In this document: one piece after another, positions 33,541 through 43,707 of the stretch
Numbering within the stretch: position 1 is the stretch's first letter
Layout: each line of letters opens with the position of its first letter
Assembly (NCBI GenBank): GCA_016286165.1
Contig: JAEESE010000020.1
Span: forward strand, 1 to 56,502
Direction: 5' to 3'
Source of the DNA: Bacteroidaceae bacterium
GTDB lineage: Bacteria; Bacteroidota; Bacteroidia; Bacteroidales; Bacteroidaceae
Length of the DNA stretch: 56,502 nt
Notes under the pieces: generated by a model
Databases searched by the model: none
Told to the model about the DNA's origin: nothing
The model's input: only the letters and a program-made list of their open reading frames with translations
Position numbers and translations under genes: made by a program

Positions 33541-34367
33541 AACTACAACTCGGAAAGATGAACCGCCTCACGGTAGCGCGCCGTGCCGACCAAGGCCTTT
33601 ACTTAGCCGGCGGGCCGGAGGACATACTCTTGCCTAACCGTTATGTACCCGAAGGTGCAAACGTAGGTGATGAGTTGGATGTGTTTGTTTATCTCGACAA
33701 CGAGGAACGCCTCGTGGCCACCACTCAAATGCCTTTCGCTCAGGTCGACGACTTCGCCTGGTTGGAAGTGGCTTGGGTGAACCAGTTCGGTGCCTTCCTC
33801 GACTGGGGCTTGATGAAAGACCTCTTCGTGCCTTTCGGCGAACAGAAGATGAAGATGCAGAAGGGGCGCAGCTACCTTGTACACGTCCATCTCGACCCAG
33901 AGACCTTCCGCATCATGGCCTCCGCCAAAGTGGAGCGTTACCTGTCTAAAGAATGGCCGCCTTATCATGGCGGCGACGAGGTTGACGCCCTCGTTTGGCA
34001 AAAGACAGACCTCGGTTTCAAGGTCATCGTGGATAATCAGTTCGCTGGTTTGCTCTTCGACGACGAGATATTCCGCCAGCTGCACAGCGGCGACCGCCTC
34101 CGTGCCTATGTCAAGCAAGTGCGCCCCGACGGCAAGATAGACCTCTCGTTGCAGAAGAAAGGTCAGAAGGCCGTGCACGATTTCAGCGACATCCTCCTTG
34201 AGCATTTACGAACCAACGGCGGCTTCACGCCTCTTGGCGACAAGAGTCCTGCCGAGGAGATTTACGCGCTTTTCGGCGTTAGCAAGAAAGTGTACAAGAA
34301 AGCTGTGGGCGACCTCTACCGCCAACGGCTCATCACCATCGAAGATGATGGACTGCATTTAGTGTGA
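33537..34367 (+). CDS. cvfB: CvfB-like S1 RNA-binding protein
   Basis: 276 residues. Repeated S1/OB-type units are seen ([20 protein letters not shown] near 80-100 and [18 protein letters not shown] near 185-205), followed by a winged-helix end ([27 protein letters not shown]) as in the CvfB/YitL family. These proteins bind RNA and influence virulence or stress genes in Firmicutes; the role in Bacteroidetes is not established. Its start overlaps the lolD-like stop by 4 nt, so translation is coupled. Confidence 0.87.
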   Translation: MKLQLGKMNRLTVARRADQGLYLAGGPEDILLPNRYVPEGANVGDELDVFVYLDNEERLVATTQMPFAQVDDFAWLEVAWVNQFGAFLDWGLMKDLFVPFGEQKMKMQKGRSYLVHVHLDPETFRIMASAKVERYLSKEWPPYHGGDEVDALVWQKTDLGFKVIVDNQFAGLLFDDEIFRQLHSGDRLRAYVKQVRPDGKIDLSLQKKGQKAVHDFSDILLEHLRTNGGFTPLGDKSPAEEIYALFGVSKKVYKKAVGDLYRQRLITIEDDGLHLV

Positions 34368-34399
34368 GTGAATAGATAATCAATTGAAAGTTAAACATC

Positions 34400-37300
34400 A
34401 TGAACATCCTGAAGACAACAACTGCCTTAGTAGCCGCCGCCCTGATGACCACATCAGCCATGGCCGATGACTTCACGTTCCGCCTGCGTAACTCACTTGG
34501 CTTCGCCCGCATGGGAGAGACCGTAGAAGTGGCTGTGCCGGAGGATATCAACATCAGCGCTGCAACGCTCCACGATGAAAGTGGAGATGTAGTGCCCTTT
34601 GAGGCTGCTGGCGACAACACTATCCGTTTCCGCGCAAATGTGGCTCGGGGAGCCACAATGGGTTATACCCTCACCGCCGGCACGCCAACAGCGCCCACAA
34701 AGGCGACCTATGCCGCCGTGAAGATGCCCTCGAATCGTGCAGATATAGCATGGGAAAACGACCTCTGCGCCTATCGTATGTATTCGAGTGTGCTGCTGAA
34801 GAATGAGCCCAATACGGCACAGGGCGTTGACGTGTGGTTCAAGAAACGTGCCACACCGGTCATCGATGATATGTATAACCTCTCCAACTATCACAACGAG
34901 AGTCAGTACGGCGTTGATGCATATTCGGTCAACGGCAAGCGTCTCGGCTGCGGCGGCACGGCTGTGGTTGAAGGAGGACATCTTGTGATGCACAATCCTT
35001 ACAACACCTGCACCATCACCGAGCAGAGCGCTCTCCGTTCGGCTTTCACCCTGACATATAATAATGTAAAGGTCGGTGGACAAGACTATACGAAGACGCT
35101 GAGCGTTGAGACCACCGCCGGAGCATTGCTCAACCGCGCCACTGTAAGGCTCGACGGCCCCGCTGCCACCATCCGTCTGGCTGTGGCAGTCTATCAGCAC
35201 ACAGATATGACACACTTGGTCGAAGGTGTCGCCTTTACTGATGTACCCGGCGTAGTGGGTTGGGCTGAGGCCAAGAGCGAAGGCTCTGTCACCAGTGCCG
35301 GCGCCCGTTTTTTCCAAGGCGCTTATGTGCCTACGGCCTTCAATCCTGAGACACAGGTTATTGACAACCACCTCTGTCTGGTAGTGGATTACCAGACGGG
35401 CACTGACCTCACCTTCTACTTCGGTGGCGGCTGGAGCATCTTCCCCGAAGGACGCTATACGCAGGACGATGAATGGTTTGAAGCACTTGCTCAGTTCAAG
35501 CAGACGGTGGAGCAGCCGCTCGCAGTGACTTCAATGCACGACGTTATCAGCCGCGACGATGTGCTCGCCATACTGAATACCGTCAACGAAACGTGGCAGC
35601 GGCGCAATGCCAACCATGGCGACTACTTCTGGAACCGTGCCGTTTACCATATAGGAAATATGGCAGCTTATGACGCTACAGGCGACCAGCGCTATCTCGA
35701 TTTCTCAACAGCCTGGGCGCAGAAGTCAAATTGGTGGGGAGCTACGGGCACTAACAAGAGCCAGTGGCAGTACAAGACCTATGGCGAAGGAGCCAACTGG
35801 GTGCTCTTCGGCGACAACCAAGTATGCTTCCAGGTTTATATAGACCTCTATAACCTCGACCCGGCTCATGATGCCAAGAAGATTGAGCGCGCGCTGGAAG
35901 TCATGGGTTATGAGATTTCCACCTCCGCCACCGACTACCTCTGGTGGGTCGACGGCCTGTTCATGGTAATGCCTATCATGACCAAGCTCTACAACATCAC
36001 GGGCGACGCCAACTACCTTGAGAAGATGTATCAGTACTGGCAGTATGCCAACTCCATCATGTACGACAACGAGACAGGCCTTTACTTCCGCGATGCCAAA
36101 TACGTCTATCCGGCACATAAGACCAATGCCGGCAAGAAGGATTTCTGGGCGCGTGGCGACGGTTGGATTTTCGCTGCCTTTGCCAAAGTGCTGGCCGAAC
36201 TGCCTGCCGACGACAGCCATCGCGAAGAATACATCGCCTATTACCGACGTTTGGCTGCAGCCCTCAAGGCTTGTCAGCAGGACGAAGGCTACTGGACACG
36301 CTCGCTGCTTGATCCGGCTCAGGCTCCAGGCCGCGAGACCAGTGGCACAGCCTTGAATACCTTCGCCTATGCCTGGGGCATCCGCAATGGTATCCTCGAC
36401 GAGTTGGAGTATGGCGAAACGCTGGAGCGCGCTTGGAACTACCTGTCGACTGTAGCGCTGCAGGAGGACGGCACCGTAGGCTATATCCAGCCTATCGGCG
36501 AGAACGCCAGTCCCAACACCACGGTGAAAGCCACCGATTACCACGACTTCGGCGTGGGTGCATACCTGCTCGCCGCATCGGAGATGAGCCGTTTGGCTGC
36601 CAACGGCTTCGAGCAGCCTAAGCTGCGCATGACCAACCTCGCGCTCGACGCCTCTGACGCTCACCTGATTAGCATCACCTTCAATCTGCCTCCTGCTGAA
36701 GATGAGGCTAAGGAAGCGTCACACTATCTGCTTGACGGCGTTGCTTTGCAAGCCGACGAAATCGTAGTTCTCGACAATATCGTCACCATTCATCTTACCG
36801 ACAGCATCGACTACGGACTTTATCGCCTTAGCGTAGAGGGCCTTCACAGCGCAGAAGGCGGTGAACTCGCTCCCAACCAGCAGCGCACTCTCCTGCGCAC
36901 TGTGCCGCTCGACGCCAAGCAGACAGGCATAACCATCAGCGCCATAGGTTCGCAGTCGGGTAATCCCTATAGCAACGTGAACGATGGCAAGCTCTCCACC
37001 CGCTGGAGTCAGGAAGGCACGAATCAGTGGATTCGTTTCGACCTGAAGGACGTGAAGAGCGTCTGGGCTGTTGATGTGGCCTTCTACAATGGCGACCAAC
37101 GCGTGTTCTACTTTAAGGTACAGACCTCTACGGACAACCGCACATGGACTGATGTCACGGGCGATCTTGCTTCGAGTGGCATGACCAATGAGATGGAGCG
37201 CTATCGCTTCGAACCTGTTGAGGCCCGTTATGTGAGGTTGTTGTGCAGCGGCAATTCCACAAATAAATGGAACAGCCCCACCGAGATTCGCATTCGCTTC

Positions 37301-37450
37301 GATGAACTTGACGCCATTGAGGACCTCATGCCCGAGCCTTCGTCAGAGGTAGATGGAAGTGAGAACTGGTACGACCTCGCAGGCCGCAAGACAACTCCTG
37401 TGCGCAAGGGCATCTATATCGTCAACGGAAAGAAAGTACTCGTAAAGTAA
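34400..37450 (+). CDS. Secreted GH105-type unsaturated glucuronyl hydrolase with DUF4861-like and F5/8-type domains
   Basis: 1016 residues. A signal peptide (MNILKTTTALVAAALMTTSA) is followed by a beta-rich domain resembling DUF4861 (about 25-370), then an (alpha/alpha)6 barrel of the GH88/105 type at about 375-735 (HGDYFWNRAVYHIGNMAAYD, DYLWWVDGLFMVMPIM, KKDFWARGDGWIFAAFAKVL), a linker domain, and a discoidin-like carbohydrate module at about 845-975 (NDGKLSTRWSQEGTNQWIRF). The end, NWYDLAGRK...GIYIVNGKKVLVK, is a T9SS-type sorting tail. GH105 enzymes remove the unsaturated uronic acid left by polysaccharide lyases acting on rhamnogalacturonan or ulvan. It follows the cvfB-like gene by 32 nt. 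Confidence 0.85.
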   Translation: MNILKTTTALVAAALMTTSAMADDFTFRLRNSLGFARMGETVEVAVPEDINISAATLHDESGDVVPFEAAGDNTIRFRANVARGATMGYTLTAGTPTAPTKATYAAVKMPSNRADIAWENDLCAYRMYSSVLLKNEPNTAQGVDVWFKKRATPVIDDMYNLSNYHNESQYGVDAYSVNGKRLGCGGTAVVEGGHLVMHNPYNTCTITEQSALRSAFTLTYNNVKVGGQDYTKTLSVETTAGALLNRATVRLDGPAATIRLAVAVYQHTDMTHLVEGVAFTDVPGVVGWAEAKSEGSVTSAGARFFQGAYVPTAFNPETQVIDNHLCLVVDYQTGTDLTFYFGGGWSIFPEGRYTQDDEWFEALAQFKQTVEQPLAVTSMHDVISRDDVLAILNTVNETWQRRNANHGDYFWNRAVYHIGNMAAYDATGDQRYLDFSTAWAQKSNWWGATGTNKSQWQYKTYGEGANWVLFGDNQVCFQVYIDLYNLDPAHDAKKIERALEVMGYEISTSATDYLWWVDGLFMVMPIMTKLYNITGDANYLEKMYQYWQYANSIMYDNETGLYFRDAKYVYPAHKTNAGKKDFWARGDGWIFAAFAKVLAELPADDSHREEYIAYYRRLAAALKACQQDEGYWTRSLLDPAQAPGRETSGTALNTFAYAWGIRNGILDELEYGETLERAWNYLSTVALQEDGTVGYIQPIGENASPNTTVKATDYHDFGVGAYLLAASEMSRLAANGFEQPKLRMTNLALDASDAHLISITFNLPPAEDEAKEASHYLLDGVALQADEIVVLDNIVTIHLTDSIDYGLYRLSVEGLHSAEGGELAPNQQRTLLRTVPLDAKQTGITISAIGSQSGNPYSNVNDGKLSTRWSQEGTNQWIRFDLKDVKSVWAVDVAFYNGDQRVFYFKVQTSTDNRTWTDVTGDLASSGMTNEMERYRFEPVEARYVRLLCSGNSTNKWNSPTEIRIRFDELDAIEDLMPEPSSEVDGSENWYDLAGRKTTPVRKGIYIVNGKKVLVK

Positions 37451-37470
37451 CAATCAACAAATAACCAGTC

Positions 37471-40400
37471 ATGAAAAAACTTCTATTAACTATCGCTCTG
37501 GCGTTAACTTCTTTATCTAACGCTTTCGCTCAGGAATCATACAGCGGCACCATCGTAGCCGACGAGGGCGCCTGGTGCTGGTTTGCAGACCCGCGAGCCT
37601 TGCACTATGAAAATGCCGACGGCACTATCAACGCCACTTACATCGGCTACATCGATGTCCATGGCAACGTGAAAGCCACTCAGTACGATTGGGTTAAGCA
37701 CCGCAAGACCGATGTGCTTATCCGCAGCTACTTCCAGCCCGACGACCACAACAACCCGACCTTCGTTGTGCTGCCCGACGAGCGTGTGATGATTTTCTAC
37801 ACCCGTCACACCGACGAGGCCTGCATCTGGTATCGTGTCTCGCAGAAACCGGGCGACATCACGGCGCTTGGCGATGAGAAACGCTTGGCAACGGCCAACA
37901 ACACCACCTATCCTTCGCCATTCATCCTCAGCGACGACCCCGACCATATCTACCTCTGCTGGCGCGGCATCAACTGGCATCCTACCATCGCTCGTCTGAC
38001 CATGCCCGATGCCAACGGCGACTGCCGTTTCGACTTCGGCCCGAAGCAGATTGTGCAGTCAACAGGTGCCCGTCCATACGCCAAGTACCAGAGCAACGGC
38101 AAGGACAAGATATACCTCTCTTATACCACCGGCCACCCCGACAATGAGATGCCCGACTGGCTCTACTTCAACGTCATCGACATCAACCACGGCAACGGTC
38201 CTATCCTCCGCGACATCAAGGGCAACCAGCTCTCGGTCATCGCCAATGGGGTACACAATGTCAACAAGCAGAGCAGCTACGCCAGTGCTCATCCTGCAGC
38301 CGTCGTGGATAATACTGCCAACATCCGCAACTGGGTATGGCAGATTACGTTGGACGAGAATGAAAACCCCGTCATCGCCTATCCTCACATCGACGATGCC
38401 AAGACAACACACGTTTATTGGTATGCCCGCTGGACGGGCTCGGAATGGCGCCGCACTTGGGTTCAGTATGGCGGTCACGCTTTCCACCTGAACTGGAATT
38501 CCACCGAGCGTTGCTACAGTGGCGGCATGGCCATAGACCCCGACCACGTCAACGACCTCTACCTCAGCATCCCGACAAAGAACGGCCAATACAACAAGGA
38601 TGGCGTCTACGAGATTTGGAAATACACCATCGACGATGCAGGCAAGGTTGCCGGCAGCGAGCAGATTACCAAGAACTCCGCCAAGAACAATGTCCGACCC
38701 TTCATCATTCCCGGTTCCAAGAACTCGCCGATGCGCCTGGCTTGGATGAACGGCGACTACTATTATTGGATGGTGCAGAAGGCTTATCCTAAAGGCTATC
38801 CCACCGATATCCGCGTGGATTATGCATGGGAGGAAGAGCTGACGCCGGAGGAAGATGAGTCAGTGAATCCTCGTACCGACTGCTGGTGTCTTGGCAAAAA
38901 CAAAACGCTTAGCTTAGCGTTTGCCATGGACGAGAACAACTATGGTGGCTTGCTCTTTACCCTGGGGAATATGTCGTACAGCCTCGATGCCAACTATTAC
39001 CCCGTCGTTACCATAGGCGACAAAACATTCAAGAGTCAGAACCGCTTGCTTACTTCCGACAATTGGGCGACAGGCTCAAGCGGCACCAGCGGTGACAATC
39101 ATCCCACGAAATTGTCCACATGGATTCTTACCATGACCTATGACGGACAAGTGCTTACCACCTATCGCAACGGCCTCGTTGACCAGGTAATAGAGGTTGA
39201 GGCACTGCAAGGCGGAACAGCTGAGGCTTATGGCGATGATTACAAACACACGTTGATGTATCAGTCCGACTACTATGCCTGCGCTTCGCCCATCACCGTG
39301 CAGTCGTTGGTAGCTGCTATCCAGCAGAATCTCGATGCAGAAAAAGCCAAGAACGCTCTCATGATGCTCGACCTCCCCGCCGAGACACGCACCGACCTCG
39401 TTCTGCCTGCCTCCAAGCTCGGCCTCGACATCGCCTGGAGCTCTTCCAATGAACAAGCCATCTCGTCCGACGGTGTTCTCTTCCCGCTGACCGAGGACAC
39501 ACCTGTCACGCTCACGGCCACCATTGCCGGTGAAAACCGTACCTTTGAGGTTACTGCTTTGGCACGCGATATCACCAAGAACCTTCGCTACGAGCTGCCC
39601 GAGGCTCTCGACCAAACGAGGAATACTGCCACGGGCTTCTCCTCAAACAAATACGGCCTTGCTCCCCAAGGCTTGCTCAAAGGTTTGCGTTCGTACACCG
39701 TCATCCTCACTGCCAACGCCAAGAAGATGCTGAAGCAGCCGCGCCTCTATGACTTCGGTTCTGGTTCGGGCAACAGTCTCTTCCTCCGTGCCGACGCGCT
39801 CTCGGCTGGCGTGAAATACAATGGCGGCACCACGACCATGGTTAACAGTTCCACTAAGTTGAAGGTTGGTACCGACTACAAGCTTGCCGTAAGCTACGAC
39901 GCCGCTACCCGCAAGACTACCATTTATATTGACGGTGTGGAAGATGTCAGCGGTACGGCTAATCAGGTGGAGGCATACCAACTCGAGGAACTGGCAGCCG
40001 ATACCCGTAATTACATAGGCCGCACACAATGGTGGGACGGCCAGTATGCCGCCGACAATCAGGACTTCTGCGGCACTATCGATGGCCTTCGCCTCTACGA
40101 TGTCTGCCTCACCCAGAAGGAGATTTGCGAACTGCAGGACATCCCTTTTGAGCAGAAGGAGCTGCCAACGGCGCTCCAGAACGGCGACTTCGAGGGAACA
40201 TACTCCCCACAGGCCGGCAGTGGTGTAAGCAACGACCGCGCCATATACGTTCCCGAAGGTTGGACCGTGGACCGCGCTAATCCCAACAGCAACGATATCA
40301 CGGCGCTGGCAACCGGCGACCTTTTCTTCGACCGCTTCTTCGGCGAACTGGCCAAACCGGCCAACCATGGCAACCACACTTATTGGATTCGTCAGAACTG

Positions 40401-40839
40401 GGGCACACCCACTCTCACCCTTTCGCAGGAACTGCGCTTGCCCGCTGGCGCTTACACCCTGACGGCCGACCTCTGGAAGAGCGGCCTCGGCGGTGATGCC
40501 TTCGTCAGCATTATCACCGAAGGCGGCGCCACGGTGAAGTCGGAATCGTTGGAGAATAAGAATGCCTGGCAGCAGGTAACGCTCGACTTCGAAAGCGACG
40601 GCGAGGCATCGACCACCATTAGGCTGGAAGCTGTGCACACCAGCGACGGCAGCGAGAAGATCATAGGATGGGATAATATCTCACTCACGCTGAAGCCAGG
40701 CGACGCAGTGAAAGGCCTCGGCAGCGATAGCCGCTCCGAAGCGGTCTATGACCTTGGCGGTCGCGAGGTGAACGACCTCACTTCGCAGCGCGGAATCTTC
40801 ATTCGCAACAACAAAAAAGTGCTTGTACAAAAGAAATAA
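37471..40839 (+). CDS. Secreted BNR_4-type propeller enzyme with LamG-like domains
   Basis: 1122 residues. A signal peptide (MKKLLLTIALALTSLSNAFA) is followed by a seven-bladed propeller of the BNR_4 type (about 25-450; EGAWCWFADPRALHYENADG, NNPTFVVLPDERVMIFYTRH, YLCWRGINWHPTIARL, MRLAWMNGDYYYWMVQKAYP). Two LamG/laminin-like beta-sandwiches lie near 460-600 and 690-890, and a carbohydrate-binding module near 900-1080 (NGDFEGTYSPQAGSG to IIGWDNISLTL). The C-terminus VYDLGGRE...GIFIRNNKKVLVQ is a T9SS sorting tail. BNR_4 proteins include polysaccharide-lyase folds such as ulvan lyases, which would pair well with the GH105 enzyme 20 nt upstream. The exact substrate is not assigned. Confidence 0.82.
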   Translation: MKKLLLTIALALTSLSNAFAQESYSGTIVADEGAWCWFADPRALHYENADGTINATYIGYIDVHGNVKATQYDWVKHRKTDVLIRSYFQPDDHNNPTFVVLPDERVMIFYTRHTDEACIWYRVSQKPGDITALGDEKRLATANNTTYPSPFILSDDPDHIYLCWRGINWHPTIARLTMPDANGDCRFDFGPKQIVQSTGARPYAKYQSNGKDKIYLSYTTGHPDNEMPDWLYFNVIDINHGNGPILRDIKGNQLSVIANGVHNVNKQSSYASAHPAAVVDNTANIRNWVWQITLDENENPVIAYPHIDDAKTTHVYWYARWTGSEWRRTWVQYGGHAFHLNWNSTERCYSGGMAIDPDHVNDLYLSIPTKNGQYNKDGVYEIWKYTIDDAGKVAGSEQITKNSAKNNVRPFIIPGSKNSPMRLAWMNGDYYYWMVQKAYPKGYPTDIRVDYAWEEELTPEEDESVNPRTDCWCLGKNKTLSLAFAMDENNYGGLLFTLGNMSYSLDANYYPVVTIGDKTFKSQNRLLTSDNWATGSSGTSGDNHPTKLSTWILTMTYDGQVLTTYRNGLVDQVIEVEALQGGTAEAYGDDYKHTLMYQSDYYACASPITVQSLVAAIQQNLDAEKAKNALMMLDLPAETRTDLVLPASKLGLDIAWSSSNEQAISSDGVLFPLTEDTPVTLTATIAGENRTFEVTALARDITKNLRYELPEALDQTRNTATGFSSNKYGLAPQGLLKGLRSYTVILTANAKKMLKQPRLYDFGSGSGNSLFLRADALSAGVKYNGGTTTMVNSSTKLKVGTDYKLAVSYDAATRKTTIYIDGVEDVSGTANQVEAYQLEELAADTRNYIGRTQWWDGQYAADNQDFCGTIDGLRLYDVCLTQKEICELQDIPFEQKELPTALQNGDFEGTYSPQAGSGVSNDRAIYVPEGWTVDRANPNSNDITALATGDLFFDRFFGELAKPANHGNHTYWIRQNWGTPTLTLSQELRLPAGAYTLTADLWKSGLGGDAFVSIITEGGATVKSESLENKNAWQQVTLDFESDGEASTTIRLEAVHTSDGSEKIIGWDNISLTLKPGDAVKGLGSDSRSEAVYDLGGREVNDLTSQRGIFIRNNKKVLVQKK

Positions 40840-40851
40840 TCATATACCTTT

Positions 40852-43707
40852 ATGGACGACAAGAAAGTGATACAAGAGGGTATCACCCATCATCTCAACC
40901 GAATGTACCAGGATTGGTTCCTGGACTATGCTTCGTATGTTATCCTTGAGCGTGCAGTGCCGCATATCAGCGATGGTTTCAAACCCGTGCAGCGCCGCAT
41001 TATGCATACCATGAAGCGTATGGACGACGGCCGCTTGAACAAAGTGGCTAATATCGTCGGCGAAACCATGAAATTCCACCCTCATGGTGATGCTTCTATC
41101 AAGGACGCCCTTGTGCAGTTGGGACAGAAGGAACTGCTCATCGACTGTCAAGGCAACTGGGGTAATATCCTCACGGGTGATGATGCCGCCGCCGGGCGTT
41201 ACATTGAAGCACGACTGTCGAAGTTTGCACTCGACGTGGTCTTCAACCCCAAGACCACCGAGTGGAAACTCTCGTATGACGGCCGCAACAAGGAACCTAT
41301 CACTCTGCCTGTGAAGTTCCCGCTGCTTCTCGCGCAGGGAGCTGAAGGCATTGCCGTGGGATTGTCGTCCAAGATACTACCGCACAACCTCAACGAACTG
41401 TGCGAAGCAGCCATTGCCTATCTCCACAACGAGCCGTTCCATCTCTACCCCGACTTCCCCACAGGCGGAAGTATCGATGTGTCAAAGTACAACGATGGTC
41501 AGCGAGGAGGCACAGTCCGTGTGCGTGCCAAGATAGAGAAGCGCGACCAGAAGACGCTCGCCATCACTGAGCTGCCTTTCGGCAAGACGACAGGTTCACC
41601 TCAGAAGCCTTCGCAGTTTATCGACAGCATCCTGAAAGCTGCCGAGAAAGGTAAGATAAAAGTGCGCAAAGTGGAGGATATGACGGCTGCCGGTGTCGAA
41701 ATCCTCATTCATCTGATGCCGGGCGCAAGCTCCGACAAGACCATCGATGCCCTTTACGCCTGCACCGACTGCGAGGTGAGTATCTCGCCCAACTGCTGCG
41801 TCATCGACGATAAAAAGCCTTGCTTCCTTACCGTTTCCGAGGTGCTTGCGCGCTCTGTCGACAACACCAAGGAACTGCTGCGCAAGGAGTTGCTCATTCG
41901 TCGCGGCGAACTGATGGAAGCTCTTCACTTCGCATCGCTTGAACGTATCTTCATCGAGGAACGTATCTATAAAGGCAAGCCCTTCGAGAATGCCAACAGC
42001 ACCGACGAGTTGTGCAACTACATCGATGAGCGCTTGACGCCGTATTATCCTCAGTTTGTGCGTGAGGTGACCAAGGACGATATCCTGCGCCTGCTGGAGA
42101 TAAAGATGCAACGCATCGCCAAGTTCAATAAGGACAAGGCCGACGAAGCGATGCTACGCATGAAGGAAGAGGTGGCCGAGATAGACCGCGACCTGGCAAA
42201 TATGATTGAAGTGACGGCCAACTGGTTCCGCTTCATTCAGGACAAGTACGGCAAGGACCATCCGCGCCTCACCGAGATACGCAACTTCGACAGCATCGAA
42301 GCTTCGAAGGTGGTGGAAGCCAACCAGAAACTATACATCAACTGCGAGGAAGGCTTCATAGGAACCTCGCTGAAGAAGGACGAGTTCGTGTGCAACTGCT
42401 CCGACCTCGACGACGTCATTATCTTCTACAAGGATGGTACTTACAAGGTCATCCGTATCGGCGACAAGGTGTTTGTAGGCGAAACAGAACGCTCGAAAGC
42501 CGAGAAACGCAAGTGCCAGATTATTCACGTGGCCATCTTCAAGAAGAGCGACTCTCGAACCATTTACAATGCTGTTTACCGCGACGGCCGCGATGGGGCT
42601 TACTATATCAAACGCTTCAACGTCACCAGCATAACACGCGACCGCGAATACGACCTCACGCGAGGCAAACCAGGCAGCCGTGTAGCTTATTTCACCGCTA
42701 ATCCCAATGGTGAGGCAGAGGTCATCAAGGTGAGCCTCAAGCCCAATCCCAAGCTCAAACGCACTTCCTTCGACAAGGACTTCAGCGAGATAATGATTAA
42801 AGGTCGCGCGTCGATGGGTAACCTGCTCACCAAACTCGACGTGGAGCGCATAGGCCTCAAGAGCCATGGCAGCTCAACGTTAGGCGGTCGTAAGGTGTGG
42901 TTCGATTGGGATGTGAAACGCCTCAACTACGACGAACACGGACAGTACCTCGGCGAGTTTCATAGCGAAGACACGATTCTCGTCATCCTCGACAACGGCG
43001 AATTCTACACCACGAACTTCGACCTCAACAACCACTACGAGCAGAACATCCTGCGCATTGAGAAGTTCAAACCCGAGAAGGTATGGACGGCGGCCCTCTT
43101 CGATGCCGAACAGGGATTCCCATATCTCAAGCGTTTCACCCTCGAAGCCACCGTGCGCCATCAGAACTTCCTCGGCGAGAACCCCGATAGCCGTCTGATT
43201 CTGCTCACCGAGACCGCATTCCCGAGGCTGCTGGTCACCTATGCAGCCCCCGACGATTTCCGCGACCCGCTGGAAATAGATGCTGAGCAGTTTATCGGTC
43301 AGAAGAGTTTCAAGGCCAAGGGCAAGCGCATCACCACTCTCGCAGTGGCCAGCATCGAAGAGTTGGAGCCAACGCGTTTCCCTGAGGAAGACAATGCTGA
43401 TGCGCCTGATGACAGCCCGGAAGACACGGACAGCCCGGAAGACTCGGAAATAACGGAAATAACGGAAAACACGGAAAAAACGGAAGACACGGAAAATACG
43501 GATGAGGTTGCCGCGCCCGATGAAGACCAACCCGATGAAGACCAACCCGATTACCAATCCGATGACGACCAACCCGATGACGCTGCCGCACCCGATGACG
43601 CTGCCGCGCCTGCCGAGGAGGAACAGGGCGATGACCAGCCCGCTGCCGATTCCGAGCCCACAGCCAACTATGACCCCGAAACAGGTCAGTTCAGCCTTTT
43701 CGATTGA
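40852..43707 (+). CDS. parC: DNA topoisomerase IV subunit A with an acidic repeat-encoded tail
   Basis: 951 residues. Type II topoisomerases pass one duplex through another; ParC with ParE unlinks daughter chromosomes. The winged-helix region has SDGFKPVQRRIMHTMKRMDD and KFHPHGDASIKDALVQLGQ, and the DNA-linking Tyr117 is in AAGRYIEARLS. A coiled-coil gate (about 330-460) and propeller-like C-terminal repeats (about 490-810) follow. There is no clear GyrA box, which favours ParC over GyrA. Residues about 840-940 are an added acidic tail, part of which (856-885) is encoded by ten 9-bp repeats. It starts 12 nt after the BNR_4 gene and its stop overlaps the next start by one base. Confidence 0.92.
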   Translation: MDDKKVIQEGITHHLNRMYQDWFLDYASYVILERAVPHISDGFKPVQRRIMHTMKRMDDGRLNKVANIVGETMKFHPHGDASIKDALVQLGQKELLIDCQGNWGNILTGDDAAAGRYIEARLSKFALDVVFNPKTTEWKLSYDGRNKEPITLPVKFPLLLAQGAEGIAVGLSSKILPHNLNELCEAAIAYLHNEPFHLYPDFPTGGSIDVSKYNDGQRGGTVRVRAKIEKRDQKTLAITELPFGKTTGSPQKPSQFIDSILKAAEKGKIKVRKVEDMTAAGVEILIHLMPGASSDKTIDALYACTDCEVSISPNCCVIDDKKPCFLTVSEVLARSVDNTKELLRKELLIRRGELMEALHFASLERIFIEERIYKGKPFENANSTDELCNYIDERLTPYYPQFVREVTKDDILRLLEIKMQRIAKFNKDKADEAMLRMKEEVAEIDRDLANMIEVTANWFRFIQDKYGKDHPRLTEIRNFDSIEASKVVEANQKLYINCEEGFIGTSLKKDEFVCNCSDLDDVIIFYKDGTYKVIRIGDKVFVGETERSKAEKRKCQIIHVAIFKKSDSRTIYNAVYRDGRDGAYYIKRFNVTSITRDREYDLTRGKPGSRVAYFTANPNGEAEVIKVSLKPNPKLKRTSFDKDFSEIMIKGRASMGNLLTKLDVERIGLKSHGSSTLGGRKVWFDWDVKRLNYDEHGQYLGEFHSEDTILVILDNGEFYTTNFDLNNHYEQNILRIEKFKPEKVWTAALFDAEQGFPYLKRFTLEATVRHQNFLGENPDSRLILLTETAFPRLLVTYAAPDDFRDPLEIDAEQFIGQKSFKAKGKRITTLAVASIEELEPTRFPEEDNADAPDDSPEDTDSPEDSEITEITENTEKTEDTENTDEVAAPDEDQPDEDQPDYQSDDDQPDDAAAPDDAAAPAEEEQGDDQPAADSEPTANYDPETGQFSLFD
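43417..43506. repeat. Ten in-frame 9-bp repeats encoding part of the ParC tail
   Basis: Units such as ACGGAAATA, ACGGAAAAC, ACGGAAGAC and CCGGAAGAC, exactly 90 bp, giving (T/P/S)-E-x triplets such as TEITEITENTEKTED. The CGGAA core is the same as in the intergenic array at 53706-53792. Confidence 0.88.

Noticed and set aside
40852..43707. Assignment of the topoisomerase subunit as GyrA
   Set aside because: No GyrA-box motif was seen in the C-terminal propeller, and the N-terminal sequence fits ParC of Bacteroidetes; a phylogeny would settle this.
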